The notes beneath the pieces are model-generated. The model was not told where the DNA came from. It ran no database searches and saw nothing but the letters and a program-made list of their open reading frames with translations. A stretch of DNA of 64,000 nt from Streptomyces flavidovirens DSM 40150 (GTDB lineage Bacteria > Actinomycetota > Actinomycetes > Streptomycetales > Streptomycetaceae), in contig NZ_AUBE01000022.1 in assembly GCF_000429085.1 (NCBI RefSeq), positions 1-64,000 on the forward strand. Reading direction: 5' to 3'. Position numbers and translations under genes: made by a program. Positions 17,026-25,716 of this stretch are shown piece after piece. Position 1 is the first letter of the stretch. Every line of letters begins with the position of its first letter.

Positions 17026-17039
17026 TGAACTATCGTTCA
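17026..17039. promoter_or_regulatory. IclR-type operator between thiolase operon and regulator
   Basis: Perfect inverted repeat TGAAC-TATC-GTTCA in the divergent promoter region, 67 bp before the regulator start and about 134 bp before the thiolase start. Short palindromes of this form are typical targets of IclR-family proteins, and such a regulator is encoded next door. Binding is inferred. Confidence 0.6.
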
Positions 17040-17105
17040 CATCTGACTCGCCCTGAGTCTCTGCCGAGCGCCGTCCGGTGTCAACGGCCTGCCAGGAGGA
17101 ATCCC

Positions 17106-18740
17106 ATGTCCAGCGCCGAATCTGTCGGGCCCCTGGAGCGCGGCCTCACCGTGCTGCGTGCCCTGTCCGCGCCCGGCGCCGACGACCGGATGCGCAACAG
17201 TGATCTCGTACGGTCGACGGGCCTGGCCCGCTCCACGGTCGACCGGGTGGTGTCCACGCTCGACCGGCTCGGCCTGGCGCGCAGCGACGGGCGCGAGGTC
17301 GCGCTCGCGCCCCGGCTGATGGAGCTGCCCGGCGCGTACCTGACGGCGTGCGGGATTCCAGCGGCGCTCGGGCCGGCGGCCGAGCGGCTCGCGGACGAGT
17401 TCGACGAGTCGGTGTCGGTGGCGGTGCCGGACGACGGCGTCGCGGGAGTGCGGTTCGTACTCCAGACGACGCGGCAGCGGACCATGTCACTGGCCTTCCG
17501 GATCGGCGACCTGCTGCCCGCCGAGCGGTGCGCACCCGGGGCGCTGTTCGCGGCGGAGTGGGACGCGGACGGGTGGCGGGCGTGGCGTGGGCGGCGCGAC
17601 GCGGATCCGCTGGACGCGGGGTTCGCGGCGGTGCCGCCGCTGAGCCGCCCGCTCGACGCGGACGCCTTCGAACAGCGGGCGGCCCGGGCGGGCGTGGACG
17701 GCTGGGCGGGCGACGACCAACTGATCGAGCCGGGCCTTGTGGCGGTCGCCGTGCCCGTACGCGACGGGGCGGGCCGGACGGTGTGCGCGGTGAGCGTGGT
17801 CAGCCACACCAGCAGGCACACCCTGGAGTCGCTGCGGGAGACCGTACTGCCCCGGCTGCTCGCCGTACAGGGCGAGTTGGAGGCGGCGCTGACGGCGCCA
17901 CGCCCCGCGCCGGAGGCCGCGCCCGTACGGGACACCTCGCTGGAGGCCAAGCGCGAGCTGGGGCCGGACTTTCTGCAGTCCCTGGCGCGCGGGCTGGCCG
18001 TCCTCGGCTCGCTCGGCGCCGACCGGGGCGACGGGATGGCGCTCACGGCGGTCGCCGATGCGACCGGGCTGGCCAGGGCGACGGCACGGCGCTCGCTGCT
18101 CACACTGGAGGAGCTGGGGTACGTCGCCTCGGAAAGGCGCCGGTGGCGGCTGCTGCCGCGCGTGCTCGAACTGGGCTGTGCGCGGCTGTCCGAGCTGGGG
18201 CTCGCGGAGATCGCTCAGCCGCATCTGATGGCGCTGGTACGGCGCGTGCACGAGTCGGCGTCGCTGGCGGTGCTCGACGGCGCCGACATCCGGTACGTGG
18301 CGCGCGTCCCCACGGTGCGCATCATGAGCGTCAACATCACGGTGGGTACGCGCTTTCCGGCGTACGCCACGTCGATGGGCCGGGTGCTGCTCGCGGGCCT
18401 GACGCGGGACGAGCGGCCGCCGCTGCCGGAGGCGTTGCCCGCGCTGACCCGCCGTACCGTGACCTCCCCGGCCGAGCTGGAGCGGATCGTCGAGCGGGCC
18501 GCGGCCGAGGGATACGCCCTGGTGGACGAGGAGCTGGAGGAGGGCCTGCGCTCGCTGGCCGTGCCGGTGCGGGACGGGTACGGCCGTGTGGTGGCGGCGG
18601 TGAATGTGGCCCGGCACGCGGGGGACGGTGCGCCGGACGAGATGCGGGAGGCGTTGTTGCCGGCGCTGCGGGAGGCGGCGGCGCTGATCGAGGCGGACCT
18701 GCGGGCACTGGGCACGCCGGGTCGGCGGCGGTCGCTGTGA
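17106..18740 (+). CDS. Tandem IclR-family transcriptional regulator (PcaR/PobR-like)
   Basis: A 544-residue protein made of two complete IclR units. The first winged HTH is at about 10-65 (STGLARSTVDRVVSTLDRLG) with its effector domain to about 255. The second winged HTH is at about 290-345 (ATGLARATARRSLLTLEELG) with its effector domain to about 535. Usual IclR proteins are about 250 residues, so this is a duplication-fusion. The second effector domain keeps more of the conserved core (RIMSVNITVGTRFPAYATSMGR) and is closer to PcaR. It starts at ATG 17106 after an AGGAGGA site and probably controls the divergent pcaF-pobA-aldehyde dehydrogenase operon. Confidence 0.85.
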   Translation: MSSAESVGPLERGLTVLRALSAPGADDRMRNSDLVRSTGLARSTVDRVVSTLDRLGLARSDGREVALAPRLMELPGAYLTACGIPAALGPAAERLADEFDESVSVAVPDDGVAGVRFVLQTTRQRTMSLAFRIGDLLPAERCAPGALFAAEWDADGWRAWRGRRDADPLDAGFAAVPPLSRPLDADAFEQRAARAGVDGWAGDDQLIEPGLVAVAVPVRDGAGRTVCAVSVVSHTSRHTLESLRETVLPRLLAVQGELEAALTAPRPAPEAAPVRDTSLEAKRELGPDFLQSLARGLAVLGSLGADRGDGMALTAVADATGLARATARRSLLTLEELGYVASERRRWRLLPRVLELGCARLSELGLAEIAQPHLMALVRRVHESASLAVLDGADIRYVARVPTVRIMSVNITVGTRFPAYATSMGRVLLAGLTRDERPPLPEALPALTRRTVTSPAELERIVERAAAEGYALVDEELEEGLRSLAVPVRDGYGRVVAAVNVARHAGDGAPDEMREALLPALREAAALIEADLRALGTPGRRRSL

Positions 18741-18764
18741 CCCGGAGGAAGCGGGCGGCCGTGG

Positions 18765-18943
18765 CCCTGCGGGGCTTTTCCCCACCCCGCCCCTTCCCGA
18801 CTGGGGCTCCGCCCCAGACCCCGCTCCTCAAACGCCGGAGGGGCTGGATGGTTGCGGCAAGGGTCTGGGGCGGAGCCCCTCACGCGGCGGAGCCGCACAA
18901 TGTCACAGCGGGGAGGGGCGGGGTGGGCAAAAGCCCCGCAGGG
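18765..18943. repeat. Head-to-head copies of a dispersed intergenic repeat
   Basis: 18765-18851 (minus orientation) and 18860-18943 (plus) are two copies of the same GC-rich element, so their outer 33-34 bp (18765-18798 and 18911-18943) form a nearly perfect inverted repeat. A further copy lies at 26691-26792 and a short relative at 49904-49957. The element contains strong hairpins (CTGGGGC...GCCCCAG) and lies just after gene ends. Streptomyces genomes carry many such units, which probably act as transcription terminators or mRNA 3' ends. Confidence 0.75.
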
Positions 18944-19026
18944 TTCCCCTCCTGATGGTGGTGGCCGCGCCCGTGCGGCAGTGTGCCGTACGCGAGTTGA
19001 CGACCGACCAGCAGAAAGGCATTACC

Positions 19027-19722
19027 GTGCATCTCCACACCCAGACCTGGGGCGAAGGCGACCGCCTCGCGCTTCTCCTCCACGGCATCATGGCCGACCA
19101 CCGCACCTGGCGCCGGGTCGGCCCGGCACTCGCCGAGAAGGGCTACCGGGTCATCGCCGTCGACCTGCGCGGCCACGGTGCCAGCGCACGGGGAGAGTAC
19201 ACACCCGAGATCTTCGCCGACGACGTGGTCGAGACCCTCCCGGCCGGCGCCGAACTCGCCATCGGCCACTCCCTCGGTGGCCTCACCCTGTCGCTCGCCG
19301 TGGACCGCCTGCGGCCGGCGCGTGCCGTCTACTCCGACCCGGCGTGGCACCTCGGCACGGCGGACGAGGGCTTCGATCCCGCGCTGTTCGCCCAGTCCAA
19401 GGCGGCGCCACGGGAGTGGATAGCGGCGATGAATCCGCGCTGGGAGGCGGCGGACATCGACATCGAGCTGGAGACCCTCCAGGTCTGGGACGAGGCGTCG
19501 GCGTACAGCCTCGGCGCGGTGTCCGGCGTCGATCTGCTGCCTGCCGGGCCCGTCGTACCCTCGCTGGTGCAGCTCGCCGACCCGAGCTTCCTCATCGACG
19601 CGGCGAAGGCGGCCGTGCTGAGGGAACGCGGTTTTGAAGTCCGTACGGTCAAGGGCGCGGGCCACACCATCCACCGTGACGACTTCGACGCGTTCATGGA
19701 GTCGCTGGACGGCTGGATCTGA
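19027..19722 (+). CDS. Alpha/beta hydrolase
   Basis: A 231-residue soluble alpha/beta hydrolase. The oxyanion region is LLLHGIMADH, the nucleophile elbow is GHSLGG, and the catalytic His is in GAGHTIHRDD near the C-terminus. No signal peptide is seen. The substrate cannot be inferred. GTG 19027 (MHLHTQTWGEG) is chosen because a GAAAGG site precedes it and the fold begins there; the frame is open to 18955 but the extra residues overlap the repeat region. Confidence 0.85.
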   Translation: MHLHTQTWGEGDRLALLLHGIMADHRTWRRVGPALAEKGYRVIAVDLRGHGASARGEYTPEIFADDVVETLPAGAELAIGHSLGGLTLSLAVDRLRPARAVYSDPAWHLGTADEGFDPALFAQSKAAPREWIAAMNPRWEAADIDIELETLQVWDEASAYSLGAVSGVDLLPAGPVVPSLVQLADPSFLIDAAKAAVLRERGFEVRTVKGAGHTIHRDDFDAFMESLDGWI

Positions 19723-19727
19723 CCCCT

Positions 19728-19780
19728 GCGGCGCGTGTGTACGGGCCGACCCACCCAGGGCGCCCGTACACACACGCCGC
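19728..19780. terminator. Bidirectional hairpin terminator
   Basis: Inverted repeat of 19 bp with one mismatch (19728-19746 with 19762-19780) between the converging hydrolase and family 18 glycosidase genes. Confidence 0.8.
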
Positions 19781-19781
19781 T

Positions 19782-20837
19782 TCAGCCGCGCGCCAGCACC
19801 GGCCACAGCTCCGGGTCCTCGAAATTGAGCGCCCACAAGGCGGTGTTGGCGACGCCGTACTTGCGTAGCACCGGCAGGTGTTCGGCGACGCCGCGTGCGT
19901 CCTGGTACCAGACCTCGCGCCGCTGCTGACCGTCCAGATAGCTGAAGTGCGGTGTACGGGACACCGGATCGAGCGTGTAGGGCGCGCCCTTCGCGAGGCG
20001 CAGCGCTTCGGCCTCCTTCCAGGTGACGTGCTTCGCCCAGGACTTGCCGTCGGCGGGCCAGTCCCAGCCGTACGCCGGGAGCCCGACCTCGATCTTGTCT
20101 GCCGGGACCTCCGCGGTGGCGACGCGCAGGATTTCGTCGTACCACTGCGGGGTGCACAGCGGGCCCGGCTTGCCGCCCTTCCAGTGGTGGTCGTACGCCA
20201 TGACGCGCATCCGGTCCGCCGCGCGCCCGATGGCGGTGTAGTCCCAGATCCGACCGGTGGTCGCCGTTTTGGGCGACACAGTGACGACGCACTGTTTGTC
20301 CACCGCCCGCAGGCCCGCGCAGACACCTTCGACCAGCTTCGCGTACCCCGCGCGCACCTGCCTGTACGTGGCATCGCCGGTCGCGGCGATGGTCTCGTAG
20401 TCGAGGTCGAGGCCGTCGTAGTCGCGGCTCTCGGCGATTTTCAGGAGTGTACGGATGTGAGTGGCGCGGCCCGTGGGGCTCGTGAGGATCGAGCCGAGCG
20501 CACCGGGCTTCATCGTCTCGTTCACGGTCGGCACGACCTTGATGCCGGCGGCGTGCAGTCCGTCGATGACCCGCCGCTCCCCCGCGCCCGGATGCCCGTC
20601 GACCCGCCCCGCCGAGACGGCGTGGTACCAGAAAGGGCTGACGGTGTGGAGCTGGTCGGCGTGGCTCAGGGCGTCGCGGTACGCCCCGTCCTGGTCCCAG
20701 TAGGGCAGCCAGGCGGAGACGGTACGGGGCGTGGCGGTGCGCAGGGGCTCGGCGTCCGGGCCGGCGGGGGCCGGGAACTGCGCCGCCGTGCTCATGAGTC
20801 CCGCTGCGACGAGGACGCTCAGGGTTCGTGTGGCCAT
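19782..20837 (-). CDS. Secreted glycosyl hydrolase family 18 protein
   Basis: A 351-residue protein with an N-terminal signal peptide (about 1-25, alanine-rich core) and a GH18 TIM barrel. The catalytic signature DxxDxDxE is complete (Asp141, Asp144, Asp146, Glu148 in YDGLDLDYE). The YDHHWKGGKPGP and AYGWDW segments resemble the YaaH/SleL-type chitinase-like subgroup, which acts on N-acetylglucosamine polymers, including peptidoglycan of spores. Activity on chitin or peptidoglycan cannot be decided from sequence. Confidence 0.85.
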   Translation of the reverse strand: MATRTLSVLVAAGLMSTAAQFPAPAGPDAEPLRTATPRTVSAWLPYWDQDGAYRDALSHADQLHTVSPFWYHAVSAGRVDGHPGAGERRVIDGLHAAGIKVVPTVNETMKPGALGSILTSPTGRATHIRTLLKIAESRDYDGLDLDYETIAATGDATYRQVRAGYAKLVEGVCAGLRAVDKQCVVTVSPKTATTGRIWDYTAIGRAADRMRVMAYDHHWKGGKPGPLCTPQWYDEILRVATAEVPADKIEVGLPAYGWDWPADGKSWAKHVTWKEAEALRLAKGAPYTLDPVSRTPHFSYLDGQQRREVWYQDARGVAEHLPVLRKYGVANTALWALNFEDPELWPVLARG

Positions 20838-20908
20838 GGTGCGAGCCTGTGGCCCGGCCGCCGGGCCCGCCCGGCGGACTGGGCCGTCCAGGCCCTGACC
20901 TCACCCGA

Positions 20909-21202
20909 GTGACAACGTCTTCCGACGACATCGCCGAACTGCCCGGCCGGGGCAAGGACCGGCTGCTCGCCGTACGGCTGTCCGGCAAGCGGCACGAGCG
21001 CGACCGCGAGTGGGCGGCGATCGGCTGCGGACCGTGGGACGCGGCGCGGCGCGAGTCGTGGGTCGACCTCGACCGGGTGCTTCGGGCGCTTCGGGTGCTT
21101 CGGGTGCACGAGAACGGCATGCGGCGACAGGCGTGTGCCCTGGACCGGCCGCGCTTCGACCGGGTCGTGCAGCGCCTGCGCGTGCGCTACGGCTGGAGCT
21201 GA
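20909..21202 (+). CDS. Small conserved-looking protein of unknown function
   Basis: A 97-residue reading frame from GTG 20909. I do not recognise a named family, but the composition (RLSGKRHERDREWAAIGCGPWD, then FDRVVQRLRVRYGW) is protein-like and the frame uses G/C third positions. In the middle, a 9-bp unit (CTTCGGGTG and variants) is repeated three times and adds LRALRVLRV, a likely slippage expansion. The 3' end overlaps the convergent PARG gene by 16 bp. It starts 72 bp from the divergent glycosidase gene. Confidence 0.5.
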   Translation: MTTSSDDIAELPGRGKDRLLAVRLSGKRHERDREWAAIGCGPWDAARRESWVDLDRVLRALRVLRVHENGMRRQACALDRPRFDRVVQRLRVRYGWS

Positions 21203-22065
21203 GCCGCGGCGCCGCCGGACGCGGCCTTCGCTGCGGACTCCGTCCGCGCGGCGAACACCGCGCGGAAGGTGCCAAGCACGGATGCTCCGCGCGTGCGGTC
21301 CAGCACCCCGAAGACCACCTCGTCGAAGTGGCCGGAGAAGCGGCCCTCTCCGGTGAGGTGCGCGTGGAACGCGCCCGCCACCGCGGCGGGATCGTTCATG
21401 AACACACCGCAGCCCCAGGCGCCCAGCACCAGCCGCCGGTAGCCGCAGGCGGCGGCCGTCTCCAGGACCCGCCCGGCGCGGGACGCCAGCGCCGCCGGGA
21501 TCCGGTGCGCCTCCTCGGGCTCGCGGCTGCGGATCACTCCCGCGTTCGGCGCGGGCGAGGTCAGGAACCCCACGGTGTACGGCGTGGCGAGCAGCGCGCC
21601 GCGGTCGTCGCGGAAGACCGGGACGCGGGGCGAGTAGATGACCCGGTCGGTGTAGAACGGGCTCCGGTCGGCCCGGTGGTGGGCGTAGAACTCGGGGACG
21701 CGCAGCAGGGTCGCGTACAGCGCGGAGCCTCGGCACAGCGCCTCCTCCTGTGCCTGGGCGCCGTTCAGGTAGCCGCCGCCCGGGTTGCGCGCGGAGGCGA
21801 AGTTCAGCACGGCGACCGGGCCGGTTCCCGCGCCGGTCAGCCTGCGGGCGGCCGCCAGGCTGCTCTCGTCCGTGACCTCGAAGGTGGTCGTACGGTCCGT
21901 GTCCGGCGTGACGGCGACCGGGTCGGGGCCGTACAGCCTGGTTCCCGCCAGTGCGGCGGCCACTTCCTCGCCGATCGGCACGCCGCGGCCGTCGGGTGCG
22001 GCGTACCTGCCCGCCCGGACGATCTCTTCGGTCTCTTTCGCGATTCCCCGCAGTCGTGCGCTCAC
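21187..22065 (-). CDS. Microbial poly(ADP-ribose) glycohydrolase-type protein (TIGR02452 family)
   Basis: A 292-residue macrodomain-like protein. It carries the bacterial PARG signature GGG (96-98) followed at the right distance by QEE (106-108), with the catalytic Glu in the latter, plus the preceding NFASARNPG strand and the later GAWGCGVFMND loop. Such enzymes remove ADP-ribose polymers or adducts from proteins. No ADP-ribosyltransferase is encoded in the window. ATG/GTG 22065 gives a normal-length protein; a low-complexity Ala-rich tail overlaps the neighbouring small gene. Confidence 0.88.
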   Translation of the reverse strand: MSARLRGIAKETEEIVRAGRYAAPDGRGVPIGEEVAAALAGTRLYGPDPVAVTPDTDRTTTFEVTDESSLAAARRLTGAGTGPVAVLNFASARNPGGGYLNGAQAQEEALCRGSALYATLLRVPEFYAHHRADRSPFYTDRVIYSPRVPVFRDDRGALLATPYTVGFLTSPAPNAGVIRSREPEEAHRIPAALASRAGRVLETAAACGYRRLVLGAWGCGVFMNDPAAVAGAFHAHLTGEGRFSGHFDEVVFGVLDRTRGASVLGTFRAVFAARTESAAKAASGGAAAQLQP

Positions 22066-22242
22066 AGGTCAGATCGTCGGCGACCGCCGTGCGCCGGCGC
22101 AACGGAGTTTCCGCGCCGCCAGGACACCCTTGTGCGATTCCAAGTCAGTGGCTTAGCTGGTGTGCGATGCCCGTCCCGGTCTTCGGGGCGGGCTCAGGCA
22201 CGATCCCGCCGGCCGGATCCCCGGCGGCCCAATTCCCGACGA

Positions 22243-22272
22243 CCGGATCACCTATCACCGGATCACCTACCA
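22243..22272. repeat. 15-bp direct repeat upstream of egtA
   Basis: CCGGATCACCTATCA (22243-22257) is repeated with one change at 22258-22272, ending 20 bp before the egtA start. It may lie in the 5' leader or promoter; no known regulator site is recognised. Confidence 0.6.
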
Positions 22273-22292
22273 CCGTGAAGGAGGAACAGCCC

Positions 22293-23570
22293 ATGCCCAC
22301 AGGCGACTTCGTGCAAGAAGGCGCGCCGGTCACCGAGGCCGGTGCCGAAGCATTACTGCGCGGCATCTGTTTCAAGACAGGGCCACCGAGCACCGTCGGC
22401 GTCGAACTCGAATGGTTCGTCCACGAGCTCCACCTCCCCGAACTCCCCGTCGAACCCGCCCGCCTCGAAGCGGCCATGGCCGCTCTGCGGGCCCTGCCCC
22501 TGCTCTCGGCCCTCACCGTCGAGCCAGGCGGCCAGCTCGAACTCAGCTCCCTCCCGGCCCCGTCCCTGACCGAGTGCGTCGACTCCGTATCCGCGGACCT
22601 GGACGCCGTACGCGCCGTTCTGCGCTCTCGGGACCTCGGCCTCACCGGCATCGGCACGGACCCCTGGCACCCCCCGAAGCGTCTCCTGCGCGAGCCCCGT
22701 TACGACGCGATGGAGGCGTATCTCGACCGGGCCGGTCCGGCAGGCCGGGCCATGATGTGCTCGTCGGCGTCCGTCCAGGTCTGTCTGGACGCAGGCCATG
22801 AGGAGCCGGGCCCGCTCGGTTACGGGCGGCGCTGGCTGCTCGCCCATCTGCTCGGCGCCGTACTGTCGGCCGCGTTCGCCAACTCCCCCTTCCACCAACG
22901 GCGTCGTACCGGCTGGCGGTCCACGCGCCAGGCCCTGTGGACGGAGATCGAGCCCGGCCGCTCCTTCGCCCCGCCTCTCGACGCCGAGCCGCGCGGTGCG
23001 TGGACGGGGCGGGTGCTGGACGCCCCCGTGATGTGCGTCAGAGGGGGGACCGACGCGCCCTGGGACGTACCCGAAGGGCTGTCGTTCCGTTCCTGGATAC
23101 GCTCCGGAGCGCCGCGGCCGCCGACCCGCGCTGACCTCGACTACCACCTGACCACGCTCTTTCCACCGGTTCGGCCGCGCGGACACCTCGAACTGCGCAT
23201 GATCGACGCCCAGCCGGGCGACCACGGCTGGATCGTTCCGCTCGCCGTCACCACCGCGCTCTTCGACGACCCGGCGGCCGCTGAGATCGCGTACCGGACC
23301 GTCAAGCCCCTCGCCGAGACGGCGGGCCTGCTGCCCGCGCCGCGCAATCCGCTGTGGATCAACGCCGCGCGGTACGGGCTGGCCGACGCCGAGCTGCGAT
23401 CGGCCGCCGAGACCTGTTTCGACGCGGCGCTCGACGCGCTGCCCCGCCTCGGCGCTTCGACAGCGGTGCAGTGCGCTGTCGCCGCGTTCACCGAGCGGTA
23501 CGTCGTGCACGGGCGATGCCCCGCCGACGATCTGCTCGACCCCGCTCACGGGAAGGACATCCGCATATGA
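22293..23570 (+). CDS. egtA: Glutamate-cysteine ligase of ergothioneine biosynthesis
   Basis: A 425-residue GCS2-type ligase that makes gamma-glutamylcysteine, the sulfur donor for ergothioneine. Features include the VGVELEWFVHE substrate/ATP strand near 37-47, the PGGQLELSS segment, and the HLELRMIDAQPGD region near 310. The ATG at 22293 follows a strong GAAGGAGGAA site; the long upstream open frame is not coding. It is the first gene of egtABCD, and its stop overlaps the egtB start by 4 bp (ATGA at 23567-23570). Confidence 0.93.
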   Translation: MPTGDFVQEGAPVTEAGAEALLRGICFKTGPPSTVGVELEWFVHELHLPELPVEPARLEAAMAALRALPLLSALTVEPGGQLELSSLPAPSLTECVDSVSADLDAVRAVLRSRDLGLTGIGTDPWHPPKRLLREPRYDAMEAYLDRAGPAGRAMMCSSASVQVCLDAGHEEPGPLGYGRRWLLAHLLGAVLSAAFANSPFHQRRRTGWRSTRQALWTEIEPGRSFAPPLDAEPRGAWTGRVLDAPVMCVRGGTDAPWDVPEGLSFRSWIRSGAPRPPTRADLDYHLTTLFPPVRPRGHLELRMIDAQPGDHGWIVPLAVTTALFDDPAAAEIAYRTVKPLAETAGLLPAPRNPLWINAARYGLADAELRSAAETCFDAALDALPRLGASTAVQCAVAAFTERYVVHGRCPADDLLDPAHGKDIRI

Positions 23571-24961
23571 GCGCCCCCACCGGCTCCGCCGGTCTCAACG
23601 GCCCCGCCGATCCCGCCACCGACCCCGAATCGCTCCGCACCCTCGCCGTCGACGCGCTGCTGAGGGCGCGCGAGCGCACCACCGCGCTGACGGACTGCGT
23701 GGACGACGGTGAACTGACGGCACAGCACTCCCCGTTGATGTCTCCGCTGGTCTGGGATCTGGCCCACATCGGTAACCAGGAGGAGCTGTGGCTGCTGCGG
23801 GCGGTCGCCGGGCGTGACGCCATGCGCCCCGAGATCGACTCGGTGTACGACGCCTTCGAGCACCCGCGCGCCGAGCGCCCGTCGCTCCCGCTGCTCGCCC
23901 CCGCCGAGGCCCGCGGGTACGCCGCCGACGTACGCGGCCGGGTCCTCGACGTACTGGAGCGCAGTCCGCTGCGCGGGACCCCGCTGCTGGACGCGGCCTT
24001 CGCGTTCGGCATGGTCGCCCAGCACGAACAGCAGCACGATGAAACCATGCTGATCACCCATCAGCTCCGGCGCGGTCCCGTCGCGCTCACCGCTCCCCCG
24101 CCACCGCGCCCCACGTCCGCCACGACGGCGGACCTGGCACCCGAAGTCATGGTCCCCGGCGGCCCGTTCACCATGGGCACGTCCACCGAGCCGTGGGCAC
24201 TCGACAACGAGCGGCCCGCACATCACCGTTTCGTCCCGGCCTTCTTCATCGACACGGTGCCGGTGAGCAACGGCGCGTACCTCCGCTTCATGGCGGACGG
24301 CGGCTACACCGACGAGCGCTGGTGGGCGGCCGAGGGCTGGGCGCAGATACGCAAGCACGGCCTCGGTGCGCCGCTGTTCTGGCGCCGCGAGGGCGGTCAG
24401 TGGCTGCGGACGCGCTTCGGGGTCGTCGAGCCCGTACCGGAGGACGAGCCGGTGCTGCACGTCAGCTGGTACGAGGCGGACGCCTACGCGCGGTGGGCGG
24501 GCCGGCGGCTGCCCACGGAGGCCGAGTGGGAGAAGGCGGCCCGGCACGACCCGGCGTCGGGCCGCTCCCTGCGCTATCCGTGGGGCGACTGCGACCCCAC
24601 CCCGGAGCTGGCGAACCTCGGCCAGCGGCATCTGCGGCCGGCTCCGGTGGGGGCGTACGCCGCCGGACAGTCCCCGCTCGGCGTACGGCAGCTGATCGGC
24701 GACGTGTGGGAGTGGACGGCGAGCGACTTCCTGCCCTATCCGGGCTTCGCGGCCTTTCCGTACCGCGAGTACTCCGAGGTCTTCTTCGGCGGCGAGCACA
24801 AGGTGCTGCGGGGTGGTTCGTTCGCCGTCGACGCGGTGGCCTGCCGTGGCACGTTCCGCAACTGGGACCTGCCGGTACGCCGCCAGATCTTCGCGGGGTT
24901 CCGCACGGCAAGGGACGCCCCGGACGTCCGGGACGTACCCACGGGCGCGGTGGTCTCCTGA
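23567..24961 (+). CDS. egtB: Ergothioneine sulfoxide synthase
   Basis: A 464-residue non-heme iron enzyme that joins hercynine and gamma-glutamylcysteine with O2 to form the sulfoxide. The N-terminal DinB-like domain supplies the iron ligands His67, His153 and His157 (HEQQHDE), matching the 3-His site of EgtB. The C-terminal FGE-sulfatase-like domain (from about 200) has the GDVWEWTASDF and VLRGGSFA motifs. It overlaps egtA by 4 bp and egtC by 1 bp (TGATG), so it is translated in a coupled operon. Confidence 0.95.
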   Translation: MSAPTGSAGLNGPADPATDPESLRTLAVDALLRARERTTALTDCVDDGELTAQHSPLMSPLVWDLAHIGNQEELWLLRAVAGRDAMRPEIDSVYDAFEHPRAERPSLPLLAPAEARGYAADVRGRVLDVLERSPLRGTPLLDAAFAFGMVAQHEQQHDETMLITHQLRRGPVALTAPPPPRPTSATTADLAPEVMVPGGPFTMGTSTEPWALDNERPAHHRFVPAFFIDTVPVSNGAYLRFMADGGYTDERWWAAEGWAQIRKHGLGAPLFWRREGGQWLRTRFGVVEPVPEDEPVLHVSWYEADAYARWAGRRLPTEAEWEKAARHDPASGRSLRYPWGDCDPTPELANLGQRHLRPAPVGAYAAGQSPLGVRQLIGDVWEWTASDFLPYPGFAAFPYREYSEVFFGGEHKVLRGGSFAVDAVACRGTFRNWDLPVRRQIFAGFRTARDAPDVRDVPTGAVVS

Positions 24962-25716
24962 TGTGCCGGCACTTCGCCTGCCTCGGACCGCCGGTGCCCC
25001 TCGGCGACCTCCTGGTGAAGCCCGTTCACGCCTTGTACCGCCAGGCGTGGGCGCCGCGCCTCCAGCGGTACGGGACCGTCAACGCGGACGGATTCGGCGT
25101 CGGCTGGTACGCCGAGGGCGACCCGGTTCCGGCCCGCTACCGGCGCGCGGGCCCGATGTGGGCCGACGCCTCCTTCGCCGACCTGGCCCGTGTCGTACGC
25201 TCCGGGGCCGTGCTCGCGGCGGTCCGCGACGCCACCCGGGCGGGCGCGGACGGGGAGGCGGCGGCGGCGCCGTTCGCCGCCGGGCCCTGGCTGTTCAGCC
25301 ACAACGGCGCGCTCAGGGGCTGGCCCCGGTCGGCCGCGCTGCTCGCCGGCGCGCTGCCGGCGGCGGAACTGCTCGCCCTGGAGGCACGGTGCGACTCGGC
25401 GCTGGTCTGGGCGCTCGTACTGCACCGGCTGCGCGACGGCGACGAGCTGGGGCAGGCGCTCGCCGACACGGTCCTGGAGCTGGCCGAGGCCGCGCCGGGC
25501 TCGCGCCTGAACCTGCTCCTCACGGACGGCGAGACGGTCGCCGCGACCGCCTGGGGCGACACCCTCTGGTACCACGCCGAGCCGGGCCGTCGCACGATCG
25601 TCGCCTCCGAGCCGTACGACGACGATCCGCACTGGCGCGAGGTCCCGGACCACACCCTGCTCGCCGCCACCCGCACCGATGTCCTGCTGACCCCGCTCAA
25701 GGAGCCCACTGCGTGA
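24961..25716 (+). CDS. egtC: Gamma-glutamyl-hercynylcysteine sulfoxide hydrolase (glutamine amidotransferase class II)
   Basis: A 251-residue N-terminal-nucleophile amidohydrolase. Catalytic Cys2 (MCRHFACLG) becomes the N-terminus after Met removal. The NADGFGVGWY and FSHNGALRGW motifs are those of class II glutamine amidotransferases. It removes glutamate from the EgtB product. The start overlaps the last base of the egtB stop and its own stop overlaps egtD by 4 bp (GTGA), fixing both starts. Confidence 0.93.
   Translation: MCRHFACLGPPVPLGDLLVKPVHALYRQAWAPRLQRYGTVNADGFGVGWYAEGDPVPARYRRAGPMWADASFADLARVVRSGAVLAAVRDATRAGADGEAAAAPFAAGPWLFSHNGALRGWPRSAALLAGALPAAELLALEARCDSALVWALVLHRLRDGDELGQALADTVLELAEAAPGSRLNLLLTDGETVAATAWGDTLWYHAEPGRRTIVASEPYDDDPHWREVPDHTLLAATRTDVLLTPLKEPTA

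Noticed and set aside
16791..17105. Extended N-terminus of the tandem IclR regulator
   Set aside because: The extra residues run through the promoter repeats and the start of the divergent thiolase gene; ATG 17106 has a strong ribosome binding site.
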